This document shows positions 35,220 through 45,057 of a stretch of DNA of 64,000 bases, in pieces. The DNA comes from Amylostereum areolatum (taxonomy: Eukaryota; Basidiomycota; Agaricomycetes; Russulales; Stereaceae). How positions within the stretch are numbered: the stretch's first letter is position 1; the number at the start of each line of letters is the position of its first letter. The translations under genes and the position numbers were made by a program. The stretch lies in NCBI GenBank assembly GCA_012932865.1, contig SAXG01000001.1, positions 2,283,693 through 2,347,692 of the forward strand. The letters are read 5' to 3'. The notes beneath the pieces are model-generated. The model was not told the DNA's origin, ran no database searches, and worked only from the letters and a program-made list of their open reading frames with translations.

Positions 35220-35888
35220 GATGGAGGCTAGTAGAGGTAGTTTTTTTCGCCACGAAGGAGGTTTTATAACGCAACCACCTGTAACCACGCGTCGCCATTC
35301 GGAGAAAGGGACAATCGCCATCATAGGTGACAGTGAGCTCAGTCAGCCATCATGTGATGGGCCACGACGAGCAGATAGAGAGAAGAAACCCGAAAAGAAT
35401 ACATAGTCCGATTCCGGTGCTGCAATGAGCTTGAGCTTGAGGTTCATCTTGGTTGGTTGGCCCGACGTTGTCGACAACCTTCTGTCACATTGTTGACATT
35501 GTCGGCGCGTTGATGCGCCATTGCGAAGTCCACACACGTGACCGGATATGTGTTCCTGGATCAAGTTCCAGTCTCTCCGAGTCCTCCTGAGTACTCTCTC
35601 CGAGTCTTTCGCTACCAACTCCCAGAACTTCCGTTGGTCTTCCCTCTCCATCGCCACCACCAATTCTCTAAATGGCACCTGTTTCTACCGCCTCCGCCAG
35701 GCATCTCCGCCGTCCGCCATCGGCCAGTCCCCCTTCACCTCGTCCGCGCCGGCAAGCTAGACTGCGCTTGCGCTCGACCCTCCCTCATATATCAAGGCGA
35801 GTGTAGGTATCAATAGGGGGTGCGACGCACTAGGATCCCTATCCAGATTTGACGACCTATTCCTCCATCCTCTTCAATCGAACCCACG
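35220..35888. other. Intergenic region between the CoA-binding gene and duplication unit A
   Basis: No gene supported; a 111-residue minus-strand ORF (35678-35343) has no recognisable motif. The right end carries the TATA-like catatatc at about 35786, about 100 bp before the next start. Similarity to the second duplication unit begins at this point. Confidence 0.4.
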
Positions 35889-36447
35889 ATGGATAAAATG
35901 ATCCCCGAAAACCAGAAAGGACGGGTTCGAGTACGTATAGTCACTGTAAGCTACTCTTTGCACGCAGCGCGCTAACTTTCACACTCCACGGCAGGAATTG
36001 TACAAAGAGTGCTGCAATCTGCATCCTCCCATGGACACCCTTTCCGCCGAATACAGGGTTATGCCGGATATTGATCTCCACTACGGGCTCCCGTTTACGA
36101 AAGACGATTTGTTGAGCTGGGGCCGAAGGACACAAGTTTTGACCGACCGCGGAGGCACGGAGAAATTGAGTTACCTCGTTGGGAAGCTCGTGGATCGTCT
36201 CGAAGCCAATACTAGAGTGGAAGACCTCAGGGTGTCGTGCAGGTGGCCTCTGTCGTCTACTTACGTCGGTGTGATTGCCCTTTATTCGAACCGCACGGTG
36301 GGCGATACTACTCTCAAGGAGGAGGACGTATCTCGTATCCAGGAGGAGATAAAGGAGGAGATCTACGGCAACTTGAATGATGCACCAAACACGAAACTGC
36401 AATGGTGGTGGTCCACATCAACATCACGTCGTACGTTGTTGTCTTAG
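35889..36447 (+). CDS. Unrecognised ~164-residue protein, duplicated copy A
   Basis: Two exons (35889-35930 and 35995-36447) joined by a GT-AG intron. The 14-residue first exon reads MDKMIPENQKGRVR. The main exon begins ELYKECCNLHPPMDTLS, continues HYGLPFTKDDLLSWGRRTQ, and has a mixed Glu/Lys helix (RIQEEIKEEIYGNLNDAP) near the end, closing with a Trp run (QWWW) and STSTSRRTLLS. There is no signal peptide or membrane segment. I recognise no family. A second copy at 43146-43687 has the same intron and about four-fifths identical residues by eye, with intact frames in both, which argues that it encodes a protein. TATA-like box about 100 bp upstream. Confidence 0.65.
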
Positions 36448-37111
36448 TCTCGGCGATGGCCTTGCTAACATTAGGTTTTATCAAAAGCGTTCATATTGCG
36501 GAATTTGCGGTCGGTGTCGGTCTCTCCGAGTAGTAGCCAGCCTGAGACTTCGTTCTCTTCATTGATACCATGATAGTATAGTACTTATCCCCCGTTAATT
36601 TTGCTGCGGACTGAACTCTGTCAGTGATTCACAGGCGCATTGGATATTGAACATCACACGACTTGTCCCCGCTCTCATCATGATGCGCTGCGTCACATCC
36701 AAGTTTTGGTGTCTTCAATCTGCGGTCTACAACAGTGCAATGACCATGTCATGCTGTTTCTTCTCGTCTAATGTCATTTTGTTCGTGTACTACGTGATAT
36801 ACAACAGTTCAGATAGATCCGAAGAGCGATGCCAGGATACATTGCTCAAGACAAGTATAGGGAAGGTGAGGTGAGGTGCATACCGACGACAATGAACTCT
36901 TCAGCCGAGAAGCTTAGGGAGTGTGGCAAAAGGCAAAATAATCAAATCACGATAATTATCGCCACGTGACCGAACACGTCACGGCCCACGCGTTCAACGG
37001 TGAATCGTTGGTTCTATCGCATTCAGTGTCCCTACCTTTTCCTACATCCTCATCTTTATTCTCATCAAATATTCTTCGCTCCTGGAGCGCGAGGGAAGCC
37101 TCGAAGTTGCC

Positions 37112-38458
37112 CATGTCGTGGATCCCTTCCCCTGCGACCGCGCGCCACCTCTTCTACGGCATTGTCATAGGATTTACCCTCTCGTTTACGAACCGTATCC
37201 ATCGCACAGACCTATCGAGAACGGAGAAGGCGTAATGGAGAAGCAGAAACAGATTCAAGGCTAATAGAATTACGAAGAGATGAGATATTGGACGGCGTAA
37301 CTGGCCTTATAGGTGCGTGGTGTACCAACTCCCCACGTATGAATACCACGCTGAACAGCACCACGCACAGGCAACACGCCCTTAATCCGTATCAACTCGC
37401 TGAGCGATGCCCTTGGGGTGGAGATCTTAGGAAAGGCCGAGGTATGTTTCGCTATGACTATGGTCTGTTCGTGTTTATGAGAGTGAGGCTGACCTGCTGT
37501 GTAGTATTTGAATCCGGGCGGCAGCGTCAAAGATCGGGTTGCATTGCGGAGTACGTCTTTATGTGCGTGGGTGTGTACGAGATGCTTATGTTCAACTTCA
37601 TCAAGTGATTGAAGACGCAGAGCGTCAAGGGCTTCTCTACCCGTATACTGGGTCTCGCATATTCGAAGGCACTGTTGGATCGACGGGGATCTCGATAGCC
37701 ACCATCGCTCGGGCACGGTACGTATAAGCGGCATTCGTCTCCGAACTTAACTCATGCATGGCTCGTAGGGGATATGATGCCAGTGAGTTTCTTTGTAGAC
37801 CCCGATGAAGTGACGACCTGATGACTGGGTAGCCATCATCATGCCGGACGATGTAGCGGTGGAGAAAGTGAAGGCCCTTCAGGCGCTGGGCGCTGATGTG
37901 GAACGAGTTCGACCTGCCAGCATCGTGGACAAGAAACAGGTAAGCTGAGAGTTAACTTAAATGCGATCGCTCGACGTCTGACCTGGCACTAGTATGTTGT
38001 CAGTTTCCCTATCTAACCCTCTTGTGGCGCCGAAGAAGTCCCTCATATGCGTCTTACAGAACTTGGCACGAGAACGGGCTCTCCACTTCACGAACTCAAA
38101 TGCCGACAAATTCCCGCCTTCGTCTCTCCCCACCAACCACCCTCATCCGCAAACTTTAAAGCACTCGATTTCTTCTGTGGTTGTGACGACCGCCAAAATG
38201 CACGATGCCACCGAGGATTTACTTGGCATGAATGGCAATGGTAGGGAAAATGTATCGATCCAGGACGAAGAGGAACTTTGCACCAAACCACGAGGATTCT
38301 TCGCAGACCAATTCGAGGTGAGAGTCGGGTTGACCTGATCCATCATTTTGGCCCTCTCCCGTTATCCAACCTGCTCTACATCCACTCAGCCCTGCTTTGA
38401 CAGAATCGCAGCAACTTCGATGCCCATTTCAACGGAACGGGACCGGAAATCTGGAGAC
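37112..38458 (+). pseudogene. Cysteine synthase copy A, 3'-truncated
   Basis: Near-identical to the start of the complete gene at 45058. Exons encode MSWIPSPATARHLFYG with the membrane helix, NTPLIRINSLSDALGVEILG, LNPGGSVKDRVALR with the PLP lysine, GTVGSTGISIATIARA, IIMPDDVAVEKVKALQALGA, and KPRGFFADQFE. The copy breaks off at 38458 inside the exon encoding GTGPEIWRQ. The glycine-rich PLP-phosphate loop and all the C-terminal half are missing. It also has one extra A (37191-37192) in exon 1 relative to the downstream copy, which shifts its frame. So it cannot make a working enzyme. Confidence 0.88.
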
Positions 38459-41000
38459 AAAATCTCAAGATCTCATCGACATCCGGCAGTCGATTTTGTT
38501 GGTAAGCTTCGTGTATGGCTTTCACCGCGTGCGTTCATTTGATTCTGGAATACGCGCCCCTAACGTAACTTACATTGTACAAGCAGCGACGTCCGAAGAA
38601 GCCTACCTACTGCTCCTGTACAGGCGAGGGCGCCACCTCTTGCAACTAACTTCGAACTCGATTTTCACCGCTCCCGCATACATTCATCGCATCCAAATGC
38701 CAAACTTTGAATTGACTAGTGACGCACCGACGGTAGTCCCATCGTAAGTCACTCTCGTGGCTCATCCGATCAGAGAGATTTTGCTCATTTGTCGATGGGG
38801 GACTATATTAACGGGATTCCGCTGGCGGTTCAACGTGAGCCACTTCCCTCGTAATCTCTTTCGTTTGTATTCCTGATCTGTCCACGCTCAGTTGCTCAAG
38901 GCCATGGCTTTCCGCGCATCGGTATCTTCAAAAAGGAGGATCGATTTTTCGTCTCGGTGACCATCGACAAGACCTCCAGGATCACCGCGATATCGGAGGA
39001 GAATGAAACTTTTGATGGCATGCAAGTCAAGTGATGTACTTTTCAAATCCTCCCTCTCAATGCGCCGTCCCCCGCTAGGGTTGCGCAGGCGTCCTCTGTG
39101 CTCGTGGTGGAGGTCTACGCGAAACGAACCATTGTCAAGAACAAGCTCATAGGAGGATTTGAGATCTTCCCTGGACTCGGTTTAGCACACAGTAAAGGTC
39201 CTTTGAACAAAATCTCGCGGATCCCTTCTGTATTCCTCACAATTGTGTAGAGTGTCCCACCCGCACCTTTGGCGTATTCGGCCATGAGCCGAGGACGGGG
39301 TCGGCCTCTCTCAAACTAATCATCACAAGACCGCCGGGTGCTCGGTTCGAGCAGAGTGCTATCATCCAGGAGAACCGAGAGCAGACGGACGCCCTCTTGC
39401 GTCATCCTAGGCTTGCGCGTCGGCCGGGTCGCCGCGTCGCTCTTCGTCTTGACCTCCACCACGTACTTGGCCACCGTCATACCTTCCCACTCTCTATGGC
39501 ACCTCTACGCACCGCCGTTAGCGTCAAAGTAGCCTCCATGGCACAGCCCTACTTATACCTTTTACTTTGTATATCAGAAAACAAATTCAAATCAATTTTC
39601 CTCCAAAGCAATGTTTGTGCAGCAACACGGACGTGTTTTGTCGCTTCGGTCACGATGACCGCGTCGCTCCCACCCCCCCTGATTGGATTTATTTATATAT
39701 CTAGAGATTTTTCGGGAAATTTCCTCGGTGCTCGGATGAGGCGTGGTGGTCCCGAGCTCGAGTGATGTACGACACGACACGACCCGACACGACACAGTAC
39801 AGCACACCCTGTCATCTGCATCCAGTGCATCTCGGTGCATTCATCTGGATCATGTGCGCATTTTCTTTCTCTCTTGCGAGACGAACTGACATGTACTATT
39901 TGTGCAGAAGAATCTATGCGAGTTGGGGGTGACATTGGCTGGCCATTGGGATGGTGCACCGAGCAGGAACGCAGGTCCACTGATTCCGTCCAAGATGCAG
40001 CCCCCAGAAACAGTGCCCATTCAACCTCCTCGCAAGCGAACGAGAACACGGCCGTCCAGGTATGACTGACCTTAACAAACTGATCAATGTCCTTGCTTAC
40101 TATATTGTTGTCTACAGCTTTCCTCGGCTGACGCCATTGGCCACCGCCGGTCTTGAGTGCGAGCACAACGACATCCTCAGGATCCTGAAGGTCCGCAACA
40201 GCATTGTATTGTGTCGTCCACGTCCGAATCAACGACAGGCGACACGATAATGCAAGAACCCAACCAACCAGCAAGCCTCGAACGGAGCTTTCATAGATGG
40301 TACGTGCATACAGTATCAATCAATGTGATAGTAAAGGCTTTACTGATCCTTTTGTTATCCATATCACAGGTGATATGTCCTCATCGACATTGCATATCAA
40401 GAACATACAAGAAGCCCTCACAAGTTCCGATGTATCTGGACGCGACAGACAGCAAGCCAAACATCCGAGGCGCCATTACGACTACTCAGATGTGTGGAAG
40501 CCATTTTTGGGGACGATTCCCGTCTGCGTGAATCTTGCGGATGGCATCGTGGAGGTATGTTCTTGCGACCGCGAAGGGCGTCGCGTTATTGATCCGATTT
40601 CTCTTAGATACCTGCATACGCGAAGTTTGCGTGTAGTGTTTTATTTTATTCCCCAAGGTTCGACCCAACTCCATTTCAATGTTCATCATGTTCGTTGTAT
40701 GCTTCGGTCAGACTCTTTCGGCGCGCGACGTCAACATCATCTGACGGCTTCATGTCACGATGCATAGAGCTTCGTGAAACGGGCCATGGAACCTTGCCGC
40801 AACCCTTGAAAGTCCGATACATGCCCCGTTTTGCATCAGCAGAATATCCTCAGAAACAGTCGACCGACTGCGTACGTCATATCGCATTACTTGTGCGAAA
40901 ATGGGGCTGGAGAGGACAATATGTGAGGATAGTAGACATTCGGTGCGTTTGCTATGCCCGTTCGCCTTCAATTTATGCTCACATCTGATCTATGTCGCGT
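38459..41000 (+). pseudogene. Remnant of a C2-domain / STAND (NLR-like) gene
   Basis: Scattered plus-strand coding pieces with plausible splice sites but no continuous frame. One reads GFPRIGIFKKEDRFFVSVTI, then NETFDGMQVK and SVLVVEVYAKRTIVKNKLIG, the pattern of a C2 domain as found at the start of agaricomycete STAND proteins. Further on (about 40372-40660) are VWKPFLGTIPVCVNLADGIV and IPAYAKFACSVLFYIPQ, resembling the linker before the NACHT NTPase of those proteins. No P-loop (GxxxxGK) follows before the PD-(D/E)XK-like gene, so the effector/NTPase part is absent. The left end abuts the truncated cysteine synthase exactly at the duplication breakpoint. Identification rests on pattern resemblance only. 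Confidence 0.5.
39769..39796. repeat. CGACA pentanucleotide tract
   Basis: Imperfect tandem run of CGACA units (acgacacgacacgacccgac...), in the decayed region. Confidence 0.7.
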
Positions 41001-41524
41001 TTGTAGTCAATTGCTCCGTTTGTTGGTCATTGCCTTGTACTTTTCTATGAGCGGTTTCAAAGGAATGAGCAGGGGTACCCCTTTCACCTCATCTTGTTTA
41101 AGATCGCAAAATGTTAACGAGCCGATACATGTTTATTGGAACGCCCGAAGACGCATGTACACGCCCGAAAACGCAGTCAAGGTTGCATAGAACACAATAA
41201 AATAGTCTAACCTAGTCTCTCGTAGCCAGACTTATAACAGAAAACAGTCGTTCTGTTTTAGTCTAAACCCACACCTAGTGACCGGTTCGATGACCACCCA
41301 CCTTTACTCTCCACTACCAGCTTTGCACGGTGTTAATCCGACGGCTATTCATCTCCTTTTGCCAGTGCGCGCCGGCTGGTAACCGACACTCTCAGGCGGT
41401 TCTTTCTTGTATGGGACATCGTAATATCCTATGCTGACGCGGATAGCCTCCCTGAATTCATCTCCTGTACGTTGGCGTTTCAATGCGATGCTGTATTTCG
41501 CACGTTCCTGTAAAAAGTCTTGTT

Positions 41525-42602
41525 TTACAAAATGGCAGGCAACATCGGCGGCGTATGACGTACAATAGAACCGGGCCAGGGCGTTACGTCTTCGTTTGGA
41601 CCTCGTTTGAACCAGGACTTCTGGGTCCGAGTCATCGCCAAGTTGTCGGTCCCAAGGTGTTTAGATGCTCGCTCCAGTGCATCTCGCATATGGGCACTGA
41701 GTGTGAGTGTGTTGTCCCTCATCAGGAACATGTCTTCAAAGAAGAACTCGACGGTGGGGGTCAACGCCTTCTGGTACACCTCAATCAGGCCTTCAAGGGA
41801 AATGTTGATGCGGTGCTTTGTGTCGGTGCTCAGCGGCGCGTGGGAAGCGACCCTGCTATGGTCCTGAGTAAGGAAATGGCCAAACTCTGCAGCATCTTCT
41901 GGAGAAAGTTTGCTGATCACTTCACTAGGCTTGTTGTAGACAAGGTACGAAAAGTAGGGTCCCTTGCTGTAGAATATATGCACCTTGTCGATGTCGGGGT
42001 GCGCTTGAAAGGCTATCAAGGCGTATTTGTTCAGCTGTGGGACATCGTTGCCGAATTCCGTGATCGCCATTTCCTTAGCGAGTTCCTCCGTCCCGGGTCT
42101 CGCCGAGTACTCCTTGACCTCCCATATGAAACCGAGGTCAGGCCTCGCCATAGTCTTATAATTGATGAATGTTGCAAAATCGGGGATGCATATTTGCCCA
42201 AGAGCTTCGAAGGCAGGCTGCGGGACGGCAACATAACTGGCAGAGTCCAGCCGTCGGCTGATGGCACTGATGCAGTGATGGACTAGGATGTGGTTGACAA
42301 TGCCGTAAAGGGGCCATTCACGGGGAACCGGAAGGGACTCTGCAGCCAAGATGGAGTGAGCTAGAGTGCGGTGGAACCCAATCATGTCGATAACGATCAA
42401 CTAAATGGTGGTGATCAGACCGCGAACGTGTCGGGTGGCAGCGTAAAATCAGACCTACGTTTTCATCGTCATATTCCGCCGGGTCGGTCCAATGCAAGGG
42501 AGTTAAGTATCCAGTGTGGGTGTTAGAGAGAAGAGAGGTTGGGGAGGTTGGGGAGGTTGGGAAGGTTGCTGAAGTTGGGGATATGGGCTTAGAGTCGGAC
42601 AT
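41525..42602 (-). CDS. Unannotated protein with PD-(D/E)XK-nuclease-like residues
   Basis: Two exons (42602-42459 and 42400-41525; GT-AG intron 42458-42401) encode 339 residues in clean frame. Start MSDSKPISPTSATFPTSPTS: a Thr/Ser/Pro repeat (SPT units), then SNTHTGYLTPLHWTDPAEYD. The core reads CIPDFATFINYK, then MARPDLGFIWEVKEYS: an Asp followed by E-x-K in strand context, as in PD-(D/E)XK nucleases. After that come FGNDVPQLNKYALIAFQAHP, VHIFYSKGPYFSYLVYNKP and ISLEGLIEVYQKALTPTVEF. I believe related proteins occur in multiple copies in polypore-type fungi, but I cannot check. Catalytic activity is inference. It sits between the two duplication units, opposite in strand to them. Confidence 0.7.
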
Positions 42603-42772
42603 CGTCACGGCGAACTCGAGACTCGAGAGGTGAGGAGATTATGGATGGCCCCCAACTGTCCCAACAGCTCGTCAATTTATACTGCACACAATAGCCTTGT
42701 GAAGTTTGAACCGATTTAGGAGAACAAAAGACAGCACAGCTACTGACCCGGGTGGTGGCCGCTGGAACAATA

Positions 42773-42891
42773 GATAGGCGTCCGAGAAACAAAAGGAACT
42801 GCCATCCTGTGCCACTGACCAGTGACGGCCCACTGTCCAAGACATCGTGTGCCTGATAGTGAATTTTCCTTTTGTTTCTCGGTCGCCTATC
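42773..42891. repeat. 25-bp inverted repeat with 69-bp loop
   Basis: Left arm 42773-42797 (gataggcgtccgagaaacaa...) pairs with right arm 42867-42891 at 24 of 25 bases. It can form a strong hairpin and looks like a small non-autonomous element or its remnant. Confidence 0.85.
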
Positions 42892-42966
42892 GTTCGAGCA
42901 GAAGATAACAATAATGAAGTGCCATCCTGTGCCACTCCAAGACATCTGGTGCCTGACACTGTGAAG
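42800..42966. repeat. Degenerate direct repeat overlapping the inverted repeat
   Basis: tgccatcctgtgccact occurs at 42800-42816 and again at 42920-42936. Each is followed by ccaagacatc and a tgcctga motif. The second copy lies just outside the hairpin. Confidence 0.75.
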
Positions 42967-43061
42967 CCATTATTGTCTTCTTCTTCTTCTCGTGCCATCA
43001 CTAGCCAAAAAAAAAACTACACTCGGATCGATAAACATGGCCAAATATCAAGGCGAGCGTA

Positions 43062-43074
43062 GGTATAAATAAAG
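43062..43074 (+). promoter_or_regulatory. TATA-like box of the copy B short gene
   Basis: gtataaataaaga lies about 75 bp before the start codon. In unit A the matching bases read gtatcaatag, so the element is weaker there. Confidence 0.45.
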
Positions 43075-43145
43075 AGTTGCGGCGCACTGGGATCCCTATC
43101 CAGATTTGACGACCTATTCCTCCATCCTCTTCAATCGAACCCACG

Positions 43146-43687
43146 ATGGATAAAATGATCCCCGAAAGCCAGAAAGAACGGGTTCGAGTACGTATAATCA
43201 CTGTAAGCCACTGCGCGCTAACTTTCACACTCCACGCCCACGGCAGGAATTGTACAAAGAGTGCTGCAATCTGCATCCCCCCATGGACACCCTTTCCAAC
43301 GAACACAAGATCAAGACAAATATTGATCTCTACTACGGGCTCCCGTTTACGAAAGACGATTTGGTGAGCTGGGGCCGAAGGACACAGTTTTTGCACGACA
43401 ACGAAGGCGTGGAGAAATTTAGTTACCTCATTGAGGACCTCGTGAATTGTTTCGAAGAGAAGAACCTCAGGGTGTCGTGCAAGTGGCCCCTGTCGTATAC
43501 TTACGTCGGTGTGGTTACCCTTTATACGAACCACACGGTGGGCGACACTACTCTCAAGGAGGAGGACGTATTTCGTATCCAGGAGGAGATAAAGGAGGAG
43601 ATCTACGGCAACTTGAATGATGCACCAAACACGAAACTGCAATGGTGGTGGTCCACATCAACATCGCGTCGTACGTCGTTGTCTTAG
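43146..43687 (+). CDS. Unrecognised ~160-residue protein, duplicated copy B
   Basis: Exons 43146-43187 and 43247-43687, same intron as copy A. The protein starts MDKMIPESQKERVR, then ELYKECCNLHPPMDTLS, YYGLPFTKDDLVSWGRRTQF, and ends RTSLS. It differs from copy A mostly in the middle (around NEHKIKTNIDLY and LVNCFEEKNLRVSCKW) and lacks four residues there, in frame. The C-terminal Glu/Lys helix and Trp run are unchanged. Intact frame with in-frame length change suggests coding constraint. No family recognised. Confidence 0.65.
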
Positions 43688-44144
43688 TCTCGGCGATGGG
43701 CCGTGGCCTTGCTAACATCAGGGTTTACCAAAAGCATTCATAGCGCAACATTTGCAGTTGGCCTCCCCGAGTAGTAGTCGGCCTGAGACTTCGTTCTCTT
43801 CATTGATGCCATGATGGTAGTACTTATCCCCCGTTAATTTTTCCGCGGACTGAATTCTGTCAATGATTCACAGGCGCATTGGATAGCGAACATCACACGA
43901 CTTGTCTCCGCTCTCATCATGATGCGCTGCACCACATCCAAGTTTTAATGTCTTCAATCTACGGTCTACAACAGTGCAATGGCAATGTCACGTTGTTTCT
44001 TTCCGTCAAATGTCATTTTGTTCGTGTACTACGTGATATACAACAGTTCAGATAGATCCGAAGAGCGATACAAATGCAGGGAAGGTGGGGTGCATACCGA
44101 CAACGACGAGCTCTTCAGTCGAGAAGGGAGTGTGGCAAAACAAA

Positions 44145-44895
44145 ATGGAGAATTTTAATCAGAGCCACGACAGCCTGTCCGAGCCAGACGCCTTCAAATG
44201 ACGAGCTCAATATATCCTCTGAGGCCACTTTCGCCTTCTTTGTCTCATATCTTCCTCTGTGCTGCGCGACGCGAGTGATTCCTACACGCAGAGGTCCTCC
44301 ACAGCGCAATACGAGTCATCGGTCGAAAGGTCCACTTGCCCCGTGAAGATATTCGCTGCGCGCGGCGGGCCGTCCAGACAGACAGTGGTCTGGGTGTCAC
44401 TGGTTTTGTAGCGCCATCTTTCGTGGTGTACATGCGACTATCCTTGTCCACGGGCAGAAAGCTCGAAACAAGTGCTCCGACAGATGCTGAGACATATCGC
44501 GGTTCGTGTATGCGCGTCTAGTAGTACTCCACTCCAATCGCCTCTACCTCCACGACTTTACATTGTCCTGATCATGTTAGTATTAGCCTCGTTGAAATGT
44601 TGAGATCGTTGAACCAGTTTCCTGCAAGTTCCGAGGACCGCGGTAAGGGTACCTTCAATTCATATCAGCCCGAGAGGCGAAAGAGCACGAAGCTGACCGA
44701 GCCGGACTTGCAGCGAGGCTCCATAGCATCAATGATGAGCGGCATTTTCTGGGTGGACGCGTTCTAGGACGGTTTCCCGTTGAGGAAATGGGGGAATCGC
44801 CTACAGTCATGGTATGTACCGTCGAGAGGCGCGTAGGTACAACCTATCCTGCACGGATAGTCACTGGCCCGTTGGGACAGGAATGCTGGAAACTT
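44145..44895. other. Segment present only in unit B
   Basis: About 0.75 kb between the short gene and the cysteine synthase with no counterpart in unit A. Short ORFs on both strands, none recognisable. I see no target-site duplication or terminal repeat, so insertion in B and deletion in A are both possible. Confidence 0.6.
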
Positions 44896-45057
44896 CACGG
44901 ATTATCGTAAAGTAAACACGTGACTGAACACGCCACGCGTTTCGTGGATCGTTGGTTCCATCGCATTCAGTGTCCCTACCTTTTCCTACATCCTCATCTT
45001 TATTCTCATCAAATATTCTTCGCTCCTGGAGCGCGAGGGAAGCCTCGAAGTCTGCCC

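Larger units (their letters stand above)
35786..38458 (+). repeat. Segmental duplication, unit A
   Basis: From atatcaaggcgag (35786) to gaccggaaatctggagaca (38458) this segment matches 43043-46401 in the same orientation. It carries the unrecognised short gene and the 5' part of the cysteine synthase. The right half is near-identical between units; the left half has diverged. After 38458 similarity stops abruptly. Confidence 0.93.

Noticed and set aside
39693..40319. A 208-residue minus-strand ORF
   Set aside because: It is antisense to the C2/STAND-like remnant, contains the low-complexity CGACA tract, and has no recognisable domain.
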